NCBI RefSeq assembly: GCF_002904335.1
Contig: NZ_PPHF01000108.1
Span: 40,514-104,513 of the forward strand
Direction: 5' to 3'
DNA: 64,000 nt
Source: Amycolatopsis sp. CA-126428
GTDB lineage: Bacteria; Actinomycetota; Actinomycetes; Mycobacteriales; Pseudonocardiaceae
The notes beneath the pieces are model-generated. The model did not search any database and was not told where the DNA came from. It saw only the letters and a list, made by a program, of their open reading frames with translations. Position numbers and translations under genes: made by a program. Shown one piece after another: positions 55,134-63,361 of this stretch. Position 1 is the stretch's first letter, and every line of letters begins with the position of its first letter.

Positions 55134-55775
55134 ATGGCGCATCTCCTCCACATCGACTCGAGCATCCAGGGCGAGCGCTCGGTGAGCCGCCGGCTCAGCG
55201 CGCGGGCTGCCGCGGCGTGGCGCGCTGCGCACCCGGACGGCACGGTCGCCTACCGCGACCTCGGCGCGCACCCGCTGCCCCACATCGACGCGGCGAGCGG
55301 CCTGGCCGGGATGGTGCCGCCGGACCAGCACACGCCCGAGCAGGCGGCCGCGTGGGCGCGGACCACCGAGCTGGTCGCCGAGATCAAGGCGGCCGACACC
55401 GTGCTGCTGGGCCTGCCGCTCTACAACTTCGGCGCGCCGAGCAGCGTGAAGACCTGGGTTGACCACCTCATCGCGCCGGGCCTCTCGGTCGACCACGAAA
55501 CGCAGACCGGCCTCCTCGGCGGCCGCGAGTTCATCGTGCTGGCGTCCCGGGGCGGCGGTTACGGCGAGGGCACGCCCCGCGAAGGCTGGGACCACGCCGA
55601 GCAGTGGCTCCCGCACGGCGTCTCGCTGACCGGCCTGGAGCCGCGGTTCATCACGGCGGAACTCACCCTGGCCCACGTGAACCCGGCGATGGCGGAGCTC
55701 ATCCCGCTGGCCGACGCGAGCCTGGCCACGGCGGAGCGCATCATCGACGAGCTGTGGGTGCCCGCCCGGGTGTGA
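55134..55775 (+). CDS. azoR: FMN-dependent NADH:azoreductase/quinone reductase
   Basis: 213-residue flavodoxin-like enzyme. IDSSIQGERSVSRRL at the N-terminus binds the FMN phosphate, and GLPLYNFGAPSSVKTWVDHL is the central AzoR motif. The family reduces quinones and azo compounds by two-electron transfer. ATG at 55134. Divergent from the MarR gene 82 bp away, which probably represses it in the absence of electrophiles. Confidence 0.92.
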   Translation: MAHLLHIDSSIQGERSVSRRLSARAAAAWRAAHPDGTVAYRDLGAHPLPHIDAASGLAGMVPPDQHTPEQAAAWARTTELVAEIKAADTVLLGLPLYNFGAPSSVKTWVDHLIAPGLSVDHETQTGLLGGREFIVLASRGGGYGEGTPREGWDHAEQWLPHGVSLTGLEPRFITAELTLAHVNPAMAELIPLADASLATAERIIDELWVPARV

Positions 55776-55939
55776 CCCGGCCGGGTGGCCGGCCGCGCGG
55801 CGGAGTCCGCGCGGCCGGCGCGCGAGGACCTCGCACCCGCAACCCCGACGGCGGCCACGCCCGGCCCGGGCGGTAGCGTGCCGCGGCGGGCGGACTGAGG
55901 TGGTGTGGCACGGGCCGCACCTGGCGAGGAAGGTCGGGT

Positions 55940-56446
55940 TTGAGCGCGCACACCTCCCAGATGGACGACATCCGGCTCGTCGCGCAGCCCAGCGCGCTGC
56001 CGGTCACCGAGCTGTTCGTCCGCCTGATTCTCACCGACTGGTCCCTGCTGCCGATGCTGGAGCAGGTGACCGCCACCGCGAGACGCCTGGTCGAGGCCGT
56101 CGTCGACGCCAGCGACCCCAAGGCCCCCGCCTTCGTCACGCTGCGGCTGCGGCTGCGCGCCGAGGTGCTCTCGATCGAGGTCGACGACGACGTCCCCGGG
56201 CGGCCGGACCCGCAGGCCCGGCCCGGCGAGCGGCTGGGCGTCGCGCCCGCCGACGGCGGCGGCCGCACCACCTGGTGCGAACTGCCGCTGCCGGGCGGGA
56301 TGACCGCGCGCCAGGTGCGCCTGCCCCGGCGTCAGGAGCGCCGGACGCTGGTCGACGAGCCCGTCTCCGGCGACCCGGTGACCGCGGACCCGGAGGTCCT
56401 CGAGCGCCTGCTGACCCGGCTGAGCGGCTGGTCCGGCCAGAGCTGA
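55940..56446 (+). CDS. hypothetical protein, possibly a degenerate HATPase
   Basis: 168 residues. The N-terminal half (RLILTDWSLLPMLEQVTATARRLVEAVVDA) resembles the N box region of RsbW-like ATPases, but the glycine boxes of the nucleotide site are missing, so it may be a non-catalytic relative. The C-terminal half is polar. TTG start at 55940 is supported by GAGGAAGG upstream; the next ATG at 55961 has no ribosome site. It precedes an orphan response regulator by 65 bp. Confidence 0.6.
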   Translation: MSAHTSQMDDIRLVAQPSALPVTELFVRLILTDWSLLPMLEQVTATARRLVEAVVDASDPKAPAFVTLRLRLRAEVLSIEVDDDVPGRPDPQARPGERLGVAPADGGGRTTWCELPLPGGMTARQVRLPRRQERRTLVDEPVSGDPVTADPEVLERLLTRLSGWSGQS

Positions 56447-56511
56447 ACGCTTTCCGTCGCGCGTCCGTGCATCCAGGCAGGGGGTGACGTGGACGTGAGG
56501 AGGCAGCCGTC

Positions 56512-57138
56512 GTGCGGATCGTGATCGCGGAGGACGACGCCCTGCTGCGGGAAGGGCTGGTGCTGCTCCTGCGCAGTGAGGGGTTCGAGGTGGCCGCGGC
56601 CGTCGACCACCCCGGCGACCTGGTGACGACGGTCGAGGCCGTGGAACCGGACCTGGCCGTCGTCGACGTCCGGATGCCGCCGACGTTCACCGACGAAGGG
56701 CTCCGCGCCGCCCTCGAATCCCGGCGCCGCGTGCCCGGCCTGGCGATCCTCGCGCTTTCGGCGTTCGTGGAAGACGGCTACGCGGGTGACCTCCTGGCCG
56801 CCGGCGGCAGCGGAGCCGGGTACCTGCTCAAGGAGCGCGTCGGCAAGCCCGGCGAGTTCCTCGACGCCCTGCGGCGCGTCGCCGCCGGCGGCACGGTCCT
56901 GGACCGGGACGTCGTGGCGGTCCAGCTGGCCCGGCCCCGGCCCGGCGACCCGGTGGCGACGCTGAACGCCCGCGAGCGCGAGGTCGTGGCGTTGCTGGCC
57001 GAAGGGCATTCGGTGCCGGCGATCGGGCGGCTGCTCGGCATCGGCACCGCCGCGGCGCGGCAGCACGCCGGGGACGTCAGCGCGAAGCTGCGCGTCCCCG
57101 ACGGGGCCCACGCGATGCTCAGCTACCTGCGGGCGTGA
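56512..57138 (+). CDS. NarL/LuxR-type response regulator, orphan
   Basis: 208 residues: receiver domain 1-120 with acidic triad IAEDDA and D52 in AVVDVRMPP, and LuxR-type HTH about 145-205 (LNAREREVVALLAEGHS). No histidine kinase gene lies beside it, although the protein upstream is a possible degenerate ATPase. GTG start at 56512 with GAGGAGG upstream. Its 3' end overlaps the convergent ferredoxin oxidoreductase gene by 20 bp. Confidence 0.93.
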   Translation: MRIVIAEDDALLREGLVLLLRSEGFEVAAAVDHPGDLVTTVEAVEPDLAVVDVRMPPTFTDEGLRAALESRRRVPGLAILALSAFVEDGYAGDLLAAGGSGAGYLLKERVGKPGEFLDALRRVAAGGTVLDRDVVAVQLARPRPGDPVATLNAREREVVALLAEGHSVPAIGRLLGIGTAAARQHAGDVSAKLRVPDGAHAMLSYLRA

Positions 57139-60100
57139 GGACTTCGGCCTGCCGCTGCCGGTACCGGGCCACGTTGGCCAGCTTGACGTCCTCGTAGCCG
57201 CGGATCCCGTCCGGGAGCTCGGCCAATACGCGTGCCTGATCGAATTCCCCGGCGTGCAACGCCCGCAGGACCACACTGCGGTAGTCCTCGATCAGCTCGC
57301 GCTCGACCTTGCGCACCTCGGCGCGGCCGAACGGGTCGAACCGGGTGCCGCGCAGCCGCCGCAGCGCGTGCAGCAGCCGGAAGACCGGGCGGAACCACGG
57401 GCCCAGGCTGATCTTGCGCCGCATGCCGAGCGCCCGCAGCACCGGCGGGTGCAGCCGGTAGGCGTACTTCGTGCCCACGCCGAACCGGTCCTCCAGGCCG
57501 TCGGTGAACGCCGGGTCCAGCGACAGCCGGGCGACCTCGTACTCGTCCTTGTACGCCATCAGCTTGTACAGGTGCTTCGCGACGGCCTCGGTGACCTCCG
57601 TCGGCCCGTCCTCGAGCACTCGCACCCGCTCGACGAACTCCGCGTACGCGCGAGCGTAGGCCTTGTCCTGGTAGGCGATCAGTTCGGGGACGCGGATGTC
57701 GAGCAGCCGCGCGAGTTCGGAGCCGGGCTCGGCGTGCACCAGCGCCCGCACCGCGCTGGGCATCGCGGCGATCACCGGCTCCGGAGCTTTCGCCGGCGGC
57801 TCGGCGACGAGCAGGCGGCCGCGGCGGAACGCCTGCAGGTTCGCGGCGACCTGCGTGCCGTTCAGTTCGATGGCGCGCTCGATCACCGGCGCGGGCAGCG
57901 GGATCGCGCCGGTCTGGTAGGCCGCGCCGAGCTGCAGCACGTTGGCGAACTGGTCGTCGTCGAAGAGCTCCTCGGCCAGGCCGCGCGCGTCCAGCGACAC
58001 CGTGCGCGCCGCGGCGGTCTCGATGGGCGCGAGCACGTCGGCGGGATCCGGGAAGGACACCGTCGTGTCGACGACCATCCGGCCGGTCGGGACCTCGGTC
58101 GTGGAGACGACGGCGGTCGTGCGGGCCGGGTCGGCGACCCCGAGGTTCGCCGCGTCCGCGCCGACCAGCGCGTCGCAGGCGAGGTAGAGGTCGCACTCGC
58201 CGGCGGCGAGCTTCGCGGCCTGTTCGACCGGCTCCGCCGTCACCTTGAGGTCGGAGACGACGGCGCCGCCCTTCTGCGCGAGCCCGGTCTGGTCGAGCGT
58301 GCGGACGTGCCGGCCGTCGAGCACCGCGGCGGTGGCGAGGATCTGCGTCACGGTGACCACGCCGGTGCCGCCGATCCCGGTGATCCGGACGGTGAAGTCC
58401 TTCTTCGGGATTTCCGGTGCGGGGACCGCGTCGGCGGCCAGGTCGGCGGCCTTCCGGCGCTGCTTCCGTCCGCTCGGCACCACGGTGACGAACGACGGGC
58501 AGTCCCCGGCCAGGCAGGAGTAGTCGACGTTGCACGACGACTGGTGGATCGCGGTCTTGCGGCCGAATTCGGTGTCCACGGGCTGCACGGACAGGCAGTT
58601 CGACTTGGTGCCGCAGTCGCCGCAGCCCTCGCACACGCGCTCGTTGACGACCACGCGCGTCGCGGGCGCGGTTTGCTTGCCACGACGGCGTTTCCGGCGC
58701 TTCTCGGCCGCGCACTCCTGCTCGTGGATCAGCACGGTGACGCCCTTGATCGCGGCCAGTTCCTCCTGGGTGCGCAGGAGTTCACTGCGGTCACGGACTT
58801 CGACGCCGGCCGGCGGCTTCCGGTGCTTCGCCGGTGCGTCGCTGGTGATCACGACCCGCTTCGCGCCTTCGACGAGCAGCAGTTCCGCGACCTTCTCGAC
58901 GGGCAGCCCGCCGACCGCGTCCTGGCCGCCGGTCATCGCCACGGCCGAGTTGTAGAGCAACTTGTAGGTGATGTTCACGCCGGCGGCGACCGCCGCGCGC
59001 ACGGCGAGGCTGCCGGAGTGGGTGAACGTGCCGTCGCCGATGTTCTGGACGAAGTGGTCGGCCTCGACGAACGGCGCCATGCCGATCCACTGGGTGCCTT
59101 CGCCGCCCATCTGCGTCACGCCCAGGACGGTGCCGACCTGGTCGGGCTCCATGAACAAGGCCATGGTGTGGCAGCCGATGCCGCCGCCGACGAGGGTGCC
59201 TTCCGGGACCTTCGTCGACGAGTTGTGCGGGCAGCCCGAGCAGAAGTACGGCGTGCGCGCGAGCAGCGGGACGGCGATGCGCTCGCGACGGCGTCGTCCT
59301 CGGTAGGCCTCGACCGGCGGAATGCCCTGCGGCAGCACCCTGGCCAGGCCGGCGGCGATGCCGTCCGGGGCCAGCTCGCCCAGCTCGGTGAACAGCGTCC
59401 GGCCGTCGTGGTCCTTCTTGCCGATGATCCTCGGCGCGTGGGGAATGCCGTAGAGGATCTCTTTGAGCGCGGTTTCGACGAACGCCCGCTTCTCCTCGAC
59501 GACCACGATGTCGTCGAGGCCGTCGGCGAACTCGCGGACGATCGTGGGCTCGAGGGGGTGGATCGCGCCGAGCTTGAGGACGCGGATGCCGTGCGTTTCC
59601 TCGTCCAGGCCGAGGATGCGCAGCGCCTGGCGGAGGTCCAGGTAGGACTTGCCGGCGGCGACGATGCCGACCCGGTCGGCCGGTCCGCGCCGGGTGATCC
59701 GGTTGATCCTGCTCGCACGCAGGTAGTCGAGGGCGAGGGGGAGCCGGACGGTGAAGAGGCTGCGCTCCAGCTCGGCGAGGCTGGTGCCGAGCAGCCGTGA
59801 CGTCGGCTGGTGCCGGTAGCCGGGGATCCCGGGTGCGGTCCACTGAGGACTCACCGTGGCGGTGCCGGACGCGTCGGCGACGTTGGCGACGATCTTCAGC
59901 GACGTCCACAGCCCGCTGGCCCGCGACAGCTCGACGGCGTGCATGCCGAGGTCGAGGACGTCCTGGGCGTCGGCGGGGTAGAGCACCGGGATGGCGAGGT
60001 CGGCCAGGGCGAGCTCGGACGCGCAGGGGACGGTGGACGACTTCGCGTTGGGATCGTCCCCGACGAGCGCGACCGCGCCACCGCGCGGATCGGTGCCGGC

Positions 60101-60481
60101 CAGGTTGGCGTGGCGGAGGGCGTCGCTGGCGCGGTCGAGACCGGGTGCCTTGCCGTACCAGAAGCCGGTGACGCCCCGCTGCCCGCCGGCACCGGCGACG
60201 AGCTGGCTGCCCATGACCGACGTCGCGGCCAGCTCTTCGTTGAGGCCGGGCCGGTGCACGACGTCGTGCTTCTCCAGCAGCGTCGCCCGGCGGCCGAGTT
60301 CCAGGTCGTAGCCGGCCAGTGGCGAGCCCTCGTAGCCCGAGACGAAGACGGCGGGGTCGCCGCCGCGGGCGCGGTCGTGGCGGACGCGGTCGAACAGCAG
60401 CCGCACCAGGGCCTGCACCCCGGTCAGGTGCACGGTGCCCGCCTCCCGCAGGTAGCGGTCCTCCAGCGTGAACGTCTCCAC
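57119..60481 (-). CDS. indolepyruvate ferredoxin oxidoreductase, fused single chain
   Basis: 1120-residue cytosolic enzyme that decarboxylates aryl or branched 2-oxo acids to acyl-CoA with ferredoxin as electron acceptor. Order: an N-terminal pyruvate-ferredoxin-type TPP/PP module, then a central part with Fe-S cysteines (CSGCPH, VCEGCGDCGTKSNC, SSCNVDYSCLAGDCPS), then the gamma-like C-terminal domain (GGTGVVT, LAQKGGAVVSDLK). Fusion into one chain is the actinobacterial arrangement. GTG start at 60481 with AAAGGAG. Divergent from an Lrp regulator, which probably controls it. Confidence 0.9.
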   Translation of the reverse strand: METFTLEDRYLREAGTVHLTGVQALVRLLFDRVRHDRARGGDPAVFVSGYEGSPLAGYDLELGRRATLLEKHDVVHRPGLNEELAATSVMGSQLVAGAGGQRGVTGFWYGKAPGLDRASDALRHANLAGTDPRGGAVALVGDDPNAKSSTVPCASELALADLAIPVLYPADAQDVLDLGMHAVELSRASGLWTSLKIVANVADASGTATVSPQWTAPGIPGYRHQPTSRLLGTSLAELERSLFTVRLPLALDYLRASRINRITRRGPADRVGIVAAGKSYLDLRQALRILGLDEETHGIRVLKLGAIHPLEPTIVREFADGLDDIVVVEEKRAFVETALKEILYGIPHAPRIIGKKDHDGRTLFTELGELAPDGIAAGLARVLPQGIPPVEAYRGRRRRERIAVPLLARTPYFCSGCPHNSSTKVPEGTLVGGGIGCHTMALFMEPDQVGTVLGVTQMGGEGTQWIGMAPFVEADHFVQNIGDGTFTHSGSLAVRAAVAAGVNITYKLLYNSAVAMTGGQDAVGGLPVEKVAELLLVEGAKRVVITSDAPAKHRKPPAGVEVRDRSELLRTQEELAAIKGVTVLIHEQECAAEKRRKRRRGKQTAPATRVVVNERVCEGCGDCGTKSNCLSVQPVDTEFGRKTAIHQSSCNVDYSCLAGDCPSFVTVVPSGRKQRRKAADLAADAVPAPEIPKKDFTVRITGIGGTGVVTVTQILATAAVLDGRHVRTLDQTGLAQKGGAVVSDLKVTAEPVEQAAKLAAGECDLYLACDALVGADAANLGVADPARTTAVVSTTEVPTGRMVVDTTVSFPDPADVLAPIETAAARTVSLDARGLAEELFDDDQFANVLQLGAAYQTGAIPLPAPVIERAIELNGTQVAANLQAFRRGRLLVAEPPAKAPEPVIAAMPSAVRALVHAEPGSELARLLDIRVPELIAYQDKAYARAYAEFVERVRVLEDGPTEVTEAVAKHLYKLMAYKDEYEVARLSLDPAFTDGLEDRFGVGTKYAYRLHPPVLRALGMRRKISLGPWFRPVFRLLHALRRLRGTRFDPFGRAEVRKVERELIEDYRSVVLRALHAGEFDQARVLAELPDGIRGYEDVKLANVARYRQRQAEVLTPAGS

Positions 60482-60591
60482 GCGCGGCTCCTTTCGCCTC
60501 GGTGTGCTTCGGGGGAGGGTGCGACGTGGGCCACACCGACGCAACAGGCAGCGTCGTTTTGGGGCCTCCCACGCAACCTTATTATGATTTT

Positions 60592-60629
60592 GGCGTCGTT
60601 TGACGCCGTTTTTTGCGTGTGGTTAGGCT
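60592..60629 (+). promoter_or_regulatory. leaderless promoter and dyad operator of the Lrp gene
   Basis: GGCGTC (60592-60597) pairs with GACGCC (60602-60607) as a perfect dyad that covers the -35 box TTGACG (60600-60605); the -10 box TAGGCT (60624-60629) follows 18 bp later. The ATG at 60635 is 5 nt further on, so transcripts are leaderless. GCGTCGTTT also occurs at 60551-60559. Lrp dimers probably bind the dyad, possibly controlling the divergent oxidoreductase too. Confidence 0.65.
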
Positions 60630-60634
60630 TGCGC

Positions 60635-61075
60635 ATGCCCGAAGAGCTGCTCGACGCCACCGACCACGAGATCCTCGGCCTGCTGCGCGAGGACGCCCGC
60701 CGCACGCTGTCCGACATCGCGGGCCGGGTGACGCTGTCGACGGCGGCGGTCAAGCGCCGCATCGACCGGCTGCGCGAGAGCGGCGTGATCACCGGGTTCA
60801 CGGTCCAGGTCGACCACGCGAAACTGGGCTGGGGGATCGAGGCGTTCACCGAGCTGCGGTTCGTGGGCAACACGAAGGTGGCCGAGATCCTCCGCACGAC
60901 CACGCGGATGCCGGAGGCCCAGGCGGTGTTCACGATCGCCGGCGACCCGGACGCGCTGGTGTGGCTGCGCGTCCGGGACATGGCCCACCTGCAGAAGACG
61001 ATCGACGAGATCCGCCGGCACCACCAGGTGACGGGGACGAAGACGTTGATCGCGCTGGAATCCTGGTCACGGTAG
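60635..61075 (+). CDS. Lrp/AsnC-family regulator
   Basis: 146 residues: HTH about 5-60 (LDATDHEILGLLREDARRTLSDIAGRVTLS) and the RAM ligand domain about 70-145. Divergent from the indolepyruvate oxidoreductase and probably its amino-acid-sensing regulator. Leaderless ATG at 60635 (no ribosome site). The next gene starts 2 bp after its stop. Confidence 0.93.
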   Translation: MPEELLDATDHEILGLLREDARRTLSDIAGRVTLSTAAVKRRIDRLRESGVITGFTVQVDHAKLGWGIEAFTELRFVGNTKVAEILRTTTRMPEAQAVFTIAGDPDALVWLRVRDMAHLQKTIDEIRRHHQVTGTKTLIALESWSR

Positions 61076-61077
61076 CC

Positions 61078-61809
61078 GTGGAGACGGTGACGCTGGCGCA
61101 GCGCCCGGAGCTGGCCGACGCGGTGTACGCCATTCCTTATCCGCCGGAGTCGCCTCGGTTCATGGAGGGCAGCCTCACGAGCTTGCTGGTCCGGGGGCGG
61201 CGGGTGGCGCGGCGGTGGCCGCACCTGGTGGTGGCGTTGCTGGAGGACGGATCGCCGGTGGCGCGGGGGATCATGGTGCCGTTCCGCGGTCGCTCGCCCT
61301 TCCCTGCCCGCGGCTGGGACGAGGTGGCGGTGTGGGCGGCCGAGGACGCTCTTGACGGCGTCGCTCCCGATACCGCTTGTGCGTTGGAGATCGCCGTGCA
61401 TCCTTCGCACCAAGGGCGTGGTCTGTCGTCTGTCGTGTTGACCGGGATGCGGGAAGCTGTTGCCGCGGCGGGGCTCGCGTCTCTTGTCATTCCGGTTCGG
61501 CCGCCGGACAAGGCTTTGGTTCCGAGGGAGTCGATGGAGTCGTACGCCTTCGCGGCTCGGCCGGACGGGTTGCCGGTGGATCGGTGGTTGCGCACGCATG
61601 TCCGCGCCGGGGGGCGGGTCGAGTGTGTCGCTTCGTGTTCGGCGACCGTGCAGGCTCCGCTGGCCGCTTGGCGGCGGTGGACCGGGTTGCCGTTCGATCG
61701 TGACGGGCTGGTTGTGGTTCCCGGCGCTCTTGCTCCGGTCTTTGTGTCCACTGTGGATGATTATGCTGTCTACGTCGAAGCCAACGTCTGGGTGTCGCAT
61801 CGGCTTTAG
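61078..61809 (+). CDS. GNAT-like acetyltransferase
   Basis: 243 residues. ALEIAVHPSHQGRGLSSVVL matches the acetyl-CoA-binding V/I-x-x-x-x-R/Q-x-x-G-x-G/A motif of GNAT enzymes; the rest is more divergent. GTG start at 61078, 2 bp after the Lrp stop, so probably co-transcribed; no clear ribosome site. Substrate unknown. Confidence 0.8.
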   Translation: METVTLAQRPELADAVYAIPYPPESPRFMEGSLTSLLVRGRRVARRWPHLVVALLEDGSPVARGIMVPFRGRSPFPARGWDEVAVWAAEDALDGVAPDTACALEIAVHPSHQGRGLSSVVLTGMREAVAAAGLASLVIPVRPPDKALVPRESMESYAFAARPDGLPVDRWLRTHVRAGGRVECVASCSATVQAPLAAWRRWTGLPFDRDGLVVVPGALAPVFVSTVDDYAVYVEANVWVSHRL

Positions 61810-61835
61810 TCCGGAAGCGCCCTTGCACCCTTTCG

Positions 61836-63315
61836 GTAACTGTTCAGGTCGTTTCGATAGTTGTTGGCAGCCAGGGGTTTCCGGTGATTGCGTCGCGCAG
61901 TGCGGTGATGATGTGGAGTCCGTTTTTGCGGGCGGTGGAGATGTAGCCGCGGACGTGTAGCCAGGCTTGGGTGCCGTGCTGGGTGCGCCAGCCGCCGGAG
62001 ATCTTCAGCTGGGCTTTGATCATGCGTAGGTCGTGTTCGGCTTGGTTGTTGGTGAAGGGGACGGTGAGGTCGCGGGCGAAGAGCAGCACTTGGTGCTGGT
62101 AGTCGCGTAGGCGCACCAGCAGGTTGCGGGTCTTGCTTTGCTTGCGGCTTTGGTTGGGTGGGTGCAGCAGCAGGCCGAGGTGGATGGTGCGGACGAACCT
62201 CGAGATCAGTGGATCGCGGATGTGGGCGGGGATCGTGGCTTGGCCGGCGTCTCGTGCGGCATGGGCGGCGGTGTTGAGTGCTTCGAGCGTCTTGAACGCG
62301 ATCGTGGGCCAGGTGTGCTCGGGGTGGGCTTCGCCGGCCGCGATGAGTTCGCGCAGGTGGTGGGCGTTGCAGCGGGCGTGGTTGCGTCCGAAGTCCTGAT
62401 ACGACATCAGTCCGTCGTGGACCGCGACACCACGGAACCGGGTGAGGATCCCGAACTCGTCCATCGCCTCACCACCACGCTGCGGGTGCGGTAGATATGC
62501 GGTGAGCAGGGGCGTGCAGGCGACGTGCAGCCACCAGTTCTTCCCTTCGACCCGGATACCGGTCTCGTCGAAGTGCGCCACCGGCGCTGCCCGCAAAGCC
62601 TGCTCGATTCGCCGGGCGAATCCGTCGAGGTTGGCGGCGACGGGGGTGAGGACCGGCGACCCAGCCGGTCGACACCGGCAACCCCAGCACATCGGCCAGC
62701 AGTTGCGCGGTTCGTGCGACCGGGATGTGCTGGTATGTCAGCAGATATACGGCCAGCGCGGTCACGTTCGGCCCGTAGCAGGCGGGCGCGGTCGCCTCGG
62801 CCGGCCCGGTCGCGGTGGCGACGTGGCGGCAGCCGCGGCACCGCAGCCGGTGCTCGGTCACGGCCGGGCGCACTTCGGGCAGGTCCACCACCTGCCGGCG
62901 GGTCACCCCGACCTCGTCGCACCGGCGCAGCCCGGTGCCGCATCCCGAGCACGACGACCGCACATGATCCACGACCTGGTCGGGGTCCTCGACCAGCGAC
63001 AGGCTCGCCCCCGGCGCCCCCGGCTGCTTGCCCTGCTTGCGGTTGGTCCTGCCATGCAACGACTTCGGAGCGGGTTTGCTGAACCGGTCCGACGATGGTG
63101 GCATCGACGAGTTTCCCGCATTCATCCCGAGGCGACGCTTCAGCTGGGCGACCTCGTCCTGCAACGCGGTGATTTCCTCGCGCGCACGCGCGAGCTCCAC
63201 CGCCTGCGCTGCGACCAGCGCGGCCAGCTCGTCATACGACGGACGAACACCTTCCCCCACAACAAGATCATCCCACAAGCCCACTCACAGCCCGAAAAGG
63301 GCCTGAACAGTTACC
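61836..63315. mobile_element. IS66-type insertion sequence with 8-bp target duplication
   Basis: 1480-bp element bounded by perfect 13-bp inverted terminal repeats, GTAACTGTTCAGG at 61836-61848 and its complement at 63303-63315. The 8 bp CCCTTTCG flank it on both sides (61828-61835 and 63316-63323), a direct target duplication of the length typical for IS66. It lies 26 bp after the acetyltransferase stop and about 46 bp before the DUF222 gene. One transposase gene, frameshifted; no accessory tnpA/tnpB genes. Such elements usually move by copy-paste transposition. Confidence 0.95.
61844..63284 (-). pseudogene. IS66-family transposase, frameshifted
   Basis: Two overlapping frames on the minus strand together make a complete IS66 transposase of about 480 residues. 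The first (GTG 63284) encodes the helix-rich N-terminus (ITALQDEVAQLKRRLGMNAG), a zinc-like CSGCGTGLRRC motif and LLTYQHIPVARTAQLLADVL; the second continues HFDETGIRVEGKNWW (catalytic DDE region) and ends with TNNQAEHDLRMIK. The shift is near 62651-62656 and equals +1 (one extra or two missing bases). Transposition is therefore probably lost unless frameshifting occurs. Confidence 0.92.
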
Positions 63316-63361
63316 CCTTTCGTGTGATGAACTCATGTTCGATGCTCGGTAATCTTGAGTT

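Noticed and set aside
57254..59800. 848-codon plus-strand frame opposite the ferredoxin oxidoreductase
   Set aside because: No motif; the real gene on the other strand has clear Fe-S and TPP-like signatures.
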